A model generated the notes under the pieces. The model had not been told where the DNA came from. It saw nothing but the letters and a program-made list of their open reading frames with translations, and searched no databases. Positions 1-5,648 of a stretch of DNA of 5,648 nucleotides are shown here, one piece after another; the stretch's first letter is position 1; each line of letters starts with the position of its first letter. The position numbers were made by a program, and so were the translations under genes. This DNA comes from an uncultured Bacteroidales bacterium (GTDB taxonomy: Bacteria; Bacteroidota; Bacteroidia; Bacteroidales; Paludibacteraceae): NCBI GenBank assembly GCA_946619625.1, contig CAMOMF010000163.1, positions 1 to 5,648 of the forward strand, in the 5' to 3' direction.

Positions 1-1031
1 AAATAGGCAAAAAATGCCAAACCTCGATAGCCAAAATCTGCATAGAAAGGTTGCATTACGGTGTAAGTGTTTGTTTCAACAGGCACATTGATAAAAGGCT
101 GCACACGCTCCATCACCTCAAAAGAACCTATTCCCAAACGGTTCAGAATATGGTAAACCATGAAAAGGCTTTTGTGACCAACTTGTATCTCTGCTTCCGT
201 TGGCATGTAGCAATATGCTACTGATGAAGACGTTACGTATATCTTGAAGAAATCTTCAAAAGACATCAAATCCTGTGCATCTGTTTCAGCATAGGTACGA
301 ATTAACGTAAAGAAATATGCGCCAACCAATGCTAATACTACGGTCAATCCAATATGCCACATCTTTACAACCCCTTGTTCGTACAGCAACCATGCCGCTA
401 CAATTACGAGGAACACCAAGTACCCCTTCTCCATCACTGATGCGGCAGTGAGAATGTTCAAGACAAACACTATCAGCAATATCCACCAATGCAATTTCTT
501 ATGCCAACATATCGCTACAACATATAGCAACTTGTTGATAACAAAAACCCAACCAAGTAATCCATAATTTTTGTCCTCCAATGCCATGTCACGAAGGTTG
601 CGCACCAACTCTCCTGCTCCTTCTGAACCCAATTCGCTCGCATTTCGCCATACTGCATACAAATATAAAGGGGTCATAATCACAGAAAGAGTAACTAACC
701 CATGAAACACCATGATACCAATGGAGTTATTGCCTTCCATATCAACTTGTTTAGGTTCAATCGGCCAATAAGAAAAAAAGGAGGACACACATAGTATAGG
801 AATCCATATAGCCAAACTATACCATAGCCTGTTCGTAACGGGGAATAAGTCATCAGCCGTAATCCACAACATCATCAGCACTATTCCCCAATGCAGCAGA
901 TTTACTATCCATGGTGAAAACCATCCATTACTTGTCAAAGACTTACTTAGTGCACCTTTATCATACCAACGGTATGAAAACCAACCGATAGTAACACACA
1001 AGAACAATATGGAGGCGAACCACATATCCAT
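1..1031 (-). CDS. Wzy-like oligosaccharide repeat unit (O-antigen/capsule) polymerase, C-terminus cut off by window edge
   Basis: Reading the reverse strand from the ATG at 1031 gives 343 codons without a stop, continuing past base 1. The protein is strongly hydrophobic. Likely membrane segments lie near residues 4-19, 41-58, 68-88, 104-126, 155-176, 182-197, 204-217 and 226-245, with another beginning near 336. Hydrophilic loops lie at about 127-154 and 246-330. The second loop carries the family-like stretch NTYTVMQPFYADFGYRG (residues 321-337), which resembles the N-x-YT...P-x-Y-x-DFG-x-x-G signature of Wzy-type repeat unit polymerases (TIGR04370-like, usually about 400-450 residues). Such enzymes polymerise undecaprenyl-linked oligosaccharide units on the periplasmic face of the inner membrane. 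The start overlaps the upstream stop as TAATG; a second Met at codon 3 is possible. The family call rests on topology and this motif. Wzy proteins diverge greatly, so the substrate cannot be inferred. A WaaL-type ligase is a less likely alternative. Confidence 0.78.
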   Translation of the reverse strand, partial: MDMWFASILFLCVTIGWFSYRWYDKGALSKSLTSNGWFSPWIVNLLHWGIVLMMLWITADDLFPVTNRLWYSLAIWIPILCVSSFFSYWPIEPKQVDMEGNNSIGIMVFHGLVTLSVIMTPLYLYAVWRNASELGSEGAGELVRNLRDMALEDKNYGLLGWVFVINKLLYVVAICWHKKLHWWILLIVFVLNILTAASVMEKGYLVFLVIVAAWLLYEQGVVKMWHIGLTVVLALVGAYFFTLIRTYAETDAQDLMSFEDFFKIYVTSSSVAYCYMPTEAEIQVGHKSLFMVYHILNRLGIGSFEVMERVQPFINVPVETNTYTVMQPFYADFGYRGLAFFAY

Positions 1032-1041
1032 TACTTTCCCC
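1029..1041 (-). promoter_or_regulatory. TAATG overlap with weak G-rich ribosome site before the Wzy-like gene
   Basis: The surface-protein stop TAA (1033-1031) shares its last A with the ATG at 1031-1029. GGGGA (1041-1037) lies five bases upstream of this ATG, a plausible though imperfect Shine-Dalgarno. For the alternative Met at codon 3 the spacing would be 11, so the first ATG is favoured. Confidence 0.45.
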
Positions 1042-2521
1042 ACTTAATGATTTGACTTCCTTGCGATGAACAGATGATATACAATCCTGTTGGCAAATCT
1101 GCTATGTAGATGTCTTCTGGTGAATATCGGATAATTTGCCCCTGCAAAGAGTATATGCGAAGCGTTTCTCTACTCGGATTATATAATACACCATTCTTGA
1201 TAAGCGGTTTCCATTCTTTATAATTATCCAAATGTACTCCCGAAAGTGGGTTGGTTGTATATAGAGTCTTCTCTGGATCGCTATCCGGTACGGCAAAAAG
1301 TAGCAAAAAACGCTGGTTCATCTGCGGCATTAGGCGAGTGTCAGCATACCATGTTCCTTCTTGATTCAAATTAGGATGCAGACCATACATCAGACCATGT
1401 ACATCTGCATCATGAAACAAGAACACTGAGTGTCTTGAAGTATGCATCACATTCCATTCTTTTTCAGATGAATGAAGATATTTGGATGATTTGGACGAAT
1501 AATAACCTATCCATTTCCCTGATGCTTCATGCTGAATTGTAGCAACAGAGTCATTAAAAGTAACATAGTATTGACAATCAATAGGAATAGTATCTTGTAA
1601 CAGTTTGTACAAACTGTCCGCTCCCCAAGTTATTTCTACGTGTTGTGTTTGAACCTTGCGATCCACCACACTGCCACACATCATACAATTATACGGTTCT
1701 CCGGAAACAATTGCATATAGTCCGGACTCAAAAGTGGTGTCCTGCGCTATTCCTATACTTGCAGAACCATTGGTATATAATGCATACAAAGTTATATTGC
1801 TTTGGGGGACATAGACCGTACCCGGTAGATAATAATTCGGGCACACCGTGGAATGTGCATGTCGAGTCTCTGTCCAACCTAAGAAACGCCAGATGGAATC
1901 AGCATCAGGCAGCGATGGAAGCAATATTCCCTGTCCGACATTTCTCTCAGTAATAGATGGTATTTCCCTTTCTGTTCCGGTAGAGAAAGAAACCGTCTTT
2001 GGCATTCTCTTCTCTATTCCTTCTCGATAATGAATCCTGCAACCCCCTAAATAAAGCGAATTGACAGTTGCGTGCACTTGGATAGAAATATGTTCTCCAC
2101 TTCGCACATTATATCCATTCATCGGAACGGCTATTGACACCCATTCATTTCCACCAACATATGCCCCGTTCCATGCTTCGTCAGCAAAAGGAGCATCAGC
2201 AATCACCGCTATTATCGAATCGCCAGCCGACACTTGCAGAGAACCCCTACCTGAAGACTGATTGGAGTGCATATACAACGTGATAGAGATAATGTGCAGT
2301 CCGTCATATCCACTTAACACGATTTCGGCATCGTTACCCGCAGTAATCTGCGTGCTGCGCGCAGTAGTAGAAAAAAAAGTAGCCGTGGAACCGACCGGAG
2401 TCACGCCTTCAGTAAGTGCAATATCATGATATGATGTAACGGTATAAACCGCCACTTCGGCATGCATCCATATGCATACAATCAATGCGATTACAACTCC
2501 TATGTAGCGTAGGGTCCTCAT
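1031..2521 (-). CDS. Secreted multi-domain surface protein with InlB/Listeria-Bacteroides-type repeat and T9SS-like C-terminal sorting domain
   Basis: This 496-residue protein has a signal peptide (basic RTLR, hydrophobic core 7-18, likely cleavage after A21). Residues about 22-170 look like a beta-sandwich module (LSGYDGLHIISITLYMHSN at 69-87, NSLYLGG at 154-160). Residues about 176-250 match an InlB B-repeat/List_Bact_rpt pattern: FLGW at 213-216, a Pro-Gly turn, then ITLYALY at 243-249. Residues about 262-415 form a further beta-rich module (GLYAIVSG at 267-274, GKWIGYY at 335-341) with a CxxC at 279-282. The tail at about 437-496 resembles a type A T9SS sorting domain: LRIYSLQGQII (454-464), IYIADLPTGLYII (471-483), final IIKWGK. 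No enzyme motif is visible, so adhesion or a structural role is a guess. The start ATG overlaps the upstream TGA (ATGA) and no Shine-Dalgarno is seen. C16 lies in a poor lipobox, so a lipoprotein is unlikely. The exact ligand and function are unknown. Confidence 0.8.
   Translation of the reverse strand: MRTLRYIGVVIALIVCIWMHAEVAVYTVTSYHDIALTEGVTPVGSTATFFSTTARSTQITAGNDAEIVLSGYDGLHIISITLYMHSNQSSGRGSLQVSAGDSIIAVIADAPFADEAWNGAYVGGNEWVSIAVPMNGYNVRSGEHISIQVHATVNSLYLGGCRIHYREGIEKRMPKTVSFSTGTEREIPSITERNVGQGILLPSLPDADSIWRFLGWTETRHAHSTVCPNYYLPGTVYVPQSNITLYALYTNGSASIGIAQDTTFESGLYAIVSGEPYNCMMCGSVVDRKVQTQHVEITWGADSLYKLLQDTIPIDCQYYVTFNDSVATIQHEASGKWIGYYSSKSSKYLHSSEKEWNVMHTSRHSVFLFHDADVHGLMYGLHPNLNQEGTWYADTRLMPQMNQRFLLLFAVPDSDPEKTLYTTNPLSGVHLDNYKEWKPLIKNGVLYNPSRETLRIYSLQGQIIRYSPEDIYIADLPTGLYIICSSQGSQIIKWGK
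2518..2521 (-). other. ATGA stop/start overlap, DUF2520 gene to surface-protein gene
   Basis: The DUF2520 TGA (2520-2518) overlaps the ATG at 2521-2519. The preceding bases (ATGAAAACCA) contain no Shine-Dalgarno, so initiation probably depends on ribosomes finishing the upstream gene. Confidence 0.8.
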
Positions 2522-3294
2522 TGGTTTTCATGAATATTTTTCGATACTGCCCGGTAAATGTCTTGCAAATTGGCATCATCCAACAACTGCAAATGCGCGT
2601 TCATAATACTTTCATCATAACGAATAGCAGGTCCTGTTTGTGCTCGACGTGCAGGCATCGTATGTACTTTTGCCGCTGTTTCATCAATAAGCGACAAAAG
2701 CACCTCTTCAGAAAGCCCCGTAGGTTCCAGTATCTCTGCTGCAATAGCATACATACAATTGCTGAAATTATTTGCAAACACACCTGCTAAATGCAAGCGT
2801 TTACGTATCTCAGAGTCAGCCAGATACACTTTCGTGGAAATCTGCTCAGCGATATGACGAATTCGCAATAAATCCGCTTCGTTGGTAGCTTCAATAAAGA
2901 TTGGCAGATTGTCAAAAGGAAGTACACGTTCCTTGGATAAGGTCTGGAATGGATACAATACTCCGCAATGCGGTTTGTTCTTTCCTGCAAACACCGTTAT
3001 TCCCATGGAACCGGCTGTGTGTAAATGAATAGCGTCAGGCGCATCAATACATGACAACACTTCCGGTAGTACACTATCCTTCAAGCAATAGATAACCACT
3101 TGATTAGAGGAATCTTGTTTCAGCACATCGTTTACATTCTGCAAATCGTCCGTATAGCACGCTACGCCTACTTTCAGTGCCAACTCTTCAGCATGGTGCA
3201 ACTGGTGGCTATAAACACAATCAATACGTACACCCGCCTTTCGGAAAGCGTACGCAAGATTGGTTGCCATATTGCCGGAACCGACAAGTATCAT
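2518..3294 (-). CDS. Rossmann-like NAD(P)-binding protein with DUF2520 domain
   Basis: This 258-residue protein begins directly with the dinucleotide-binding strand and loop, MILVGSGNMA, where GSGNMA at 5-10 is the glycine-rich turn. The Rossmann-like half runs to about residue 125 and includes the HTAGS motif (92-96) and GVLYPFQTLS (111-120). The C-terminal helical half, about 130-250, has the DUF2520 hallmarks HLAGVFANNFSNCMY (168-182) and the QTGPAIRYD stretch (219-227). The fold relates to the ProC/ketopantoate reductase/6PGDH dehydrogenases. The substrate of this family is not established, and I do not assign a reaction. The start is fixed: a TAG codon lies immediately upstream in the same frame (3297-3295), and the ATG overlaps the yidC stop as ATGA. 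The protein therefore has almost no residues before the first beta strand. It is probably cytoplasmic and co-translated with yidC. The family call is firm; its role in this operon is unknown. Confidence 0.9.
   Translation of the reverse strand: MILVGSGNMATNLAYAFRKAGVRIDCVYSHQLHHAEELALKVGVACYTDDLQNVNDVLKQDSSNQVVIYCLKDSVLPEVLSCIDAPDAIHLHTAGSMGITVFAGKNKPHCGVLYPFQTLSKERVLPFDNLPIFIEATNEADLLRIRHIAEQISTKVYLADSEIRKRLHLAGVFANNFSNCMYAIAAEILEPTGLSEEVLLSLIDETAAKVHTMPARRAQTGPAIRYDESIMNAHLQLLDDANLQDIYRAVSKNIHENQ
3291..3294 (-). other. ATGA stop/start overlap, yidC to DUF2520 gene
   Basis: The yidC TGA (3293-3291) overlaps the downstream ATG (3294-3292). The codon before that ATG in its own frame is TAG, so no upstream start exists. 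Termination-reinitiation coupling is the natural reading. Confidence 0.85.
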
Positions 3295-5252
3295 CTATAC
3301 TGACGTTTGGACTGCTCTTTTATTTGTTCACGCATGCGCGCTTGTTGTTCCTTCTGCATTTGTTCCAAACGAGCCATGAAACCTGATTTCTTCTTAGGCG
3401 CATTTTTTTTCTTCGCTTTGGCCTTCTCCATTTCTTCCAACATACGCTTATCGTTCAGCGTCCAACGGAAAATCATCGTCTGCAGAATAGAGATGAGCAA
3501 CGAGAGGAAGTAGTAGTACGACAAACCTGCTGCATAGTCGTTGAACATAAAGAAGAACATCAGCGGCATCAGATACATCATCCATCGCATCATTTTCGCT
3601 GTCGGATCATTACCTGTGGATTGAGTCTGCATCGTAATGTAAGTATAGCCGAAGTTGGTCACCGTAAACAAGATACAGAACAGCGACAGGTGGTTATTGA
3701 ATGCCCAGGAAATCACCGGAATGTACTTATCCCACGAGAGAATTGCGTCATAGGTGGACAGGTCTTCCGCCCAAAGGAAAGACTCGCCGCGAAGTTCTAT
3801 CGCAGTAGGGAAGAACCAGAACATAGCCATCACTACCGGGAATTGGAACAACATGGGCAGGCAGCCCGCCATGGGCGAAACTCCCGCCTGACTGTATAGC
3901 GCCATTGTGGCTTGCTGACGTTCTGCCATTTTCTCAGGAGGATATTTCTCGTTGATAGCGTCCATTTGAGGTTTCAGGGCACGCATCTTGGCGGACGACT
4001 TGTAACTCTTGAACGTAAAGGGGAAAATAATTAACTTGATAACAATGGTCATCAGCAAGATAATCAGACCAATATTCAACCCCCAATGCTTGAACAAGTC
4101 AAACATCGGGATAACCAAGATTCTGTTAATCCATGCCACAATCTCCCAACCCAGTGGCACCAGTTCGCGCAGACGCAGACGCTCGTATTTCTGCTTGCCA
4201 TCATCGTAAGCATTCAGCGTGTGATAGTGGTTCGGGCCTAAATAGTAACTGAAATCACTGGATGTAGCACCCGTAGGATCAAAGGCGAACGAGGTGTTTG
4301 TCTTGTAACTCTTGATGTAACGCGAGTACTTGTTCATCGGCTCACTTTCCAAAACGGAAGACTCGAAACCTTCCCCACGGGCAATCATCACCGTTGAAAA
4401 AAACTGGTCCTTGTAGGCAATCCAACGCAGTTTGCCGGTCACTTTCTCACGATCAGCCTTGCTTTCAGACAGTTTCTCAATGTCACGGTTGGTAAACATA
4501 TACTGCAACTGGGCATAGCGCTCCTCAAAACGACGTCCGCGTTCTTGTTGCGGAATCTGTTGCTCCCAACGCATTTCCAGGTCATTCACATTGCCCGCTA
4601 ATACATGTTGCATTTCGTGCGCACGAATACTAAAGTCAATCATGTAGTTACTATCAGGGATAGTATATACAAAGTCTAAATAGGACTCGGGATAAACAGT
4701 CTGCAAACGAAATGTAAGAACCTGATTCCCTGCGGTGTCCAACGAGATCGGCAGCGCGCGGAAATACAGATTTTCCGTTGAGAGAACGCGATTATCCGTT
4801 GTCACTAAAGTGAAGCTCTGTTTCTTATCCTGCTCATCGAATAACACCAACGGATTGATGCTGTCACCATATGTTTTGTAGTTCTTTAGTTCCGCCTTGG
4901 TTATTATACCACCTTTGGGTGAGAATGTCAGTTTCAACAATTTGCTTTCTACAGCAAACCCCTCATTGCAACCTTCAGCAGCAGGTGCCAACGTGCCATA
5001 TTGTGCCTTCAGCAGTGCTTCTTTTTCTTCTGCCGTTGCTTCTGAAGACACCTCTCCCTCCATGGCTCGCAACGAATCTATTTCTGCAGCCTGCATTGCC
5101 GCTGCTTCTGCACGTGCACGGTTCACCTCGGCAATGCTGTCCTGAACGTGCTGGCGTCGTGCCAACTCTTCTTGTGACGGACGGTTAAACAATGAAAAAC
5201 CAATCAATATTGCGGCTATCAATACCAAGCCGATTCCAGTATTCTTATCCAT
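3291..5252 (-). CDS. yidC: Membrane protein insertase YidC (Oxa1/Alb3 family)
   Basis: YidC inserts and folds inner-membrane proteins, alone or with SecYEG. The 653 residues fit the Bacteroidota form. TM1 is at about 6-22, followed by an Ala/Glu-rich linker (27-92) and a periplasmic beta-domain at about 97-360. The conserved core follows: TM2 near 391-411, the cytoplasmic hairpin with KMRALKPQM (422-430) and SPMAGCLPMLFQFPVV (459-474), then later membrane segments near 518-540 and 555-598. The groove charge that is Arg366 in E. coli aligns with Lys406 here (TIVIK at 402-406, four residues before FPFTF). The tail, 601-653, is rich in Lys, Arg, Gln and Met and probably contacts the ribosome. 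A run of eight A in the coding strand (3410-3403) lies in this tail. The start ATG follows the AAAT-repeat spacer, and the stop overlaps the next gene as ATGA. Downstream membrane proteins, including the polymerase at the left edge, are plausible clients. Confidence 0.97.
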   Translation of the reverse strand: MDKNTGIGLVLIAAILIGFSLFNRPSQEELARRQHVQDSIAEVNRARAEAAAMQAAEIDSLRAMEGEVSSEATAEEKEALLKAQYGTLAPAAEGCNEGFAVESKLLKLTFSPKGGIITKAELKNYKTYGDSINPLVLFDEQDKKQSFTLVTTDNRVLSTENLYFRALPISLDTAGNQVLTFRLQTVYPESYLDFVYTIPDSNYMIDFSIRAHEMQHVLAGNVNDLEMRWEQQIPQQERGRRFEERYAQLQYMFTNRDIEKLSESKADREKVTGKLRWIAYKDQFFSTVMIARGEGFESSVLESEPMNKYSRYIKSYKTNTSFAFDPTGATSSDFSYYLGPNHYHTLNAYDDGKQKYERLRLRELVPLGWEIVAWINRILVIPMFDLFKHWGLNIGLIILLMTIVIKLIIFPFTFKSYKSSAKMRALKPQMDAINEKYPPEKMAERQQATMALYSQAGVSPMAGCLPMLFQFPVVMAMFWFFPTAIELRGESFLWAEDLSTYDAILSWDKYIPVISWAFNNHLSLFCILFTVTNFGYTYITMQTQSTGNDPTAKMMRWMMYLMPLMFFFMFNDYAAGLSYYYFLSLLISILQTMIFRWTLNDKRMLEEMEKAKAKKKNAPKKKSGFMARLEQMQKEQQARMREQIKEQSKRQYR

Positions 5253-5255
5253 CTT

Positions 5256-5308
5256 GACAATTTACTATTTGACTATTTGTTATTTAAAGATTTACAATTT
5301 CACCATTT
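5256..5308 (-). repeat. Seven tandem degenerate AAAT-led 7-8 base units filling the dipeptidase-yidC spacer
   Basis: Read on the coding strand, the spacer divides fully into AAATGGTG, AAATTGT, AAATCTTT, AAATAAC, AAATAGTC, AAATAGT and AAATTGTC, ending three bases (AAG) before the yidC ATG. The first unit begins in the dipeptidase TAA stop. The units alternate irregularly between 7 and 8 bases and are very AT-rich. No Shine-Dalgarno is present, so the A-rich unstructured leader may itself serve yidC initiation, as is common in Bacteroidota. No TTTG/TAnnTTTG promoter pair is seen on this strand. Function is inferred, not shown. Confidence 0.6.
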
Positions 5309-5648
5309 TATTTTGCATATTCTTTATAAAATTCGGTAACGGCAACTATTCCGTTTTCAAACACCTCAAGGTCCATATTTTCATTAGGTGAATGGATTGC
5401 ATTGCTTTCCAAGCCGAATCCCATTAGGATGGTTTTCTGCCCCAATACTTTTTCAAAAGTGGAGATAATAGGTATCGAGCCCCCCCTGCGTGCTGCTAAC
5501 GGTTTCTTTCCAAATGCCACCTCAAAGCCCTTTTCTGCAGCCTTGTATGCCGGCAAGTCAATGGGACAAACATACCCCTGTCCGCCGTGCATGGGCGTCA
5601 CTTTTACTTTCACGGATTTGGGTGCAATTTGCTGCATGTACTCTGCGA
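5308..5648 (-). CDS. M20 family dipeptidase (CNDP/carnosinase-like), C-terminal part only
   Basis: The reverse-strand frame is open to the right edge: codons for A-E-Y precede the ATG at 5637, so that Met is internal and the gene continues beyond the window. About 113 residues of a family usually around 450 are present. Signatures of CNDP-type M20 metallopeptidases are visible: the RRGGSIP stretch, whose first Arg (codon 5490-5488) corresponds to the substrate-carboxylate-binding Arg of that group, and AIHSPNE, whose His (codon 5394-5392) is the expected second-metal ligand. Such enzymes hydrolyse di- and oligopeptides with two zinc or manganese ions, normally in the cytoplasm. LMGFGLES and the closing Phe/Tyr-rich helix also fit the C-terminal catalytic lobe. 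The stop TAA is 55 bases before yidC on the same strand, so it may share a transcript with it. The N-terminal catalytic residues cannot be checked here, and exact peptide specificity is unknown. Confidence 0.9.
   Translation of the reverse strand, partial: AEYMQQIAPKSVKVKVTPMHGGQGYVCPIDLPAYKAAEKGFEVAFGKKPLAARRGGSIPIISTFEKVLGQKTILMGFGLESNAIHSPNENMDLEVFENGIVAVTEFYKEYAK

Noticed and set aside
286..489. 67-residue minus-strand open frame
   Set aside because: It lies out of frame inside the Wzy-like gene, whose own frame is open for 343 codons with clear membrane segments and a family motif.
660..667. TAnnTTTG-like minus-strand match (TATATTTG); others at 1229-1236, 1787-1794 and 5567-5574
   Set aside because: All lie inside coding sequence, lack a TTTG box at the expected distance upstream, and their number is near chance for AT-rich DNA.
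1645..1953. 102-residue plus-strand open frame
   Set aside because: Antisense to the surface-protein gene with no recognisable domain and no upstream signals.
2355..2364. Perfect palindrome CTGCGCGCAG
   Set aside because: Inside the surface-protein coding sequence, short, and explained by codons; no second copy was noticed.
2459..2521. Possible lipoprotein signal with Cys16 in the surface protein
   Set aside because: The residues before the Cys are L-I-V, lacking the small residue expected just before a lipobox Cys; cleavage by signal peptidase I after A21 fits better.
3864..3876. GCCC...GGGC inverted repeat
   Set aside because: It encodes the conserved Met-Ala-Gly-Cys region of YidC and has no following U-run, so it is not a terminator.
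4871..5188. 105-residue open frame on the plus strand opposite the start of yidC
   Set aside because: It lies fully antisense to a confidently identified gene, has no family resemblance, and is Pro/Leu-rich as expected from the complement of Ala/Glu-rich codons.
5254..5259. TTGACA on the plus strand just upstream of the yidC start
   Set aside because: It points away from yidC, has no good -10 partner, would drive only antisense transcription into the dipeptidase gene, and arises from the AT-rich repeat units.

Overview
The window holds five genes, all on the minus strand, read from right to left: the end of an M20 dipeptidase (partial), the membrane insertase YidC, a DUF2520/Rossmann-like protein, a secreted multi-domain surface protein with a type IX secretion (T9SS)-like C-terminal tail, and a polytopic Wzy-like oligosaccharide repeat unit polymerase that runs off the left edge. 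Coding density is almost total. The only spacer is the 55 bases between the dipeptidase and yidC. No RNA gene, insertion sequence, CRISPR array or convincing terminator was seen on either strand.

The organism is very probably a member of the Bacteroidota, most likely Bacteroidales. The evidence is a 653-residue YidC starting MDKNTGIGLVLI with a long periplasmic domain and a Lys/Gln-rich tail, a T9SS-like sorting tail, an InlB/Listeria-Bacteroides-type repeat, weak Shine-Dalgarno signals, and a DUF2520 protein next to yidC. The genus cannot be fixed from these data.

Layout: the dipeptidase C-terminus (5308-5648) is followed by a spacer tiled by seven AAAT-led units of 7-8 bases, then yidC (3291-5252). 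From yidC onward every junction overlaps: ATGA between yidC and the DUF2520 gene, ATGA between that gene and the surface-protein gene, and TAATG between the surface-protein gene and the polymerase gene. This is strong evidence for one transcript with translational coupling across four genes.

Functionally the window joins a housekeeping half (dipeptidase, YidC, DUF2520) to an envelope/accessory half (secreted protein and polysaccharide polymerase). YidC inserts polytopic proteins such as the polymerase. In T9SS organisms such as Porphyromonas gingivalis, cargo proteins are anchored to a Wzy-pathway polysaccharide (A-LPS), so finding a cargo-like protein coupled to a Wzy-like polymerase is the most interesting feature here. 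A functional link between them is inference only. No clearly new defence, mobile or RNA-based system is visible.
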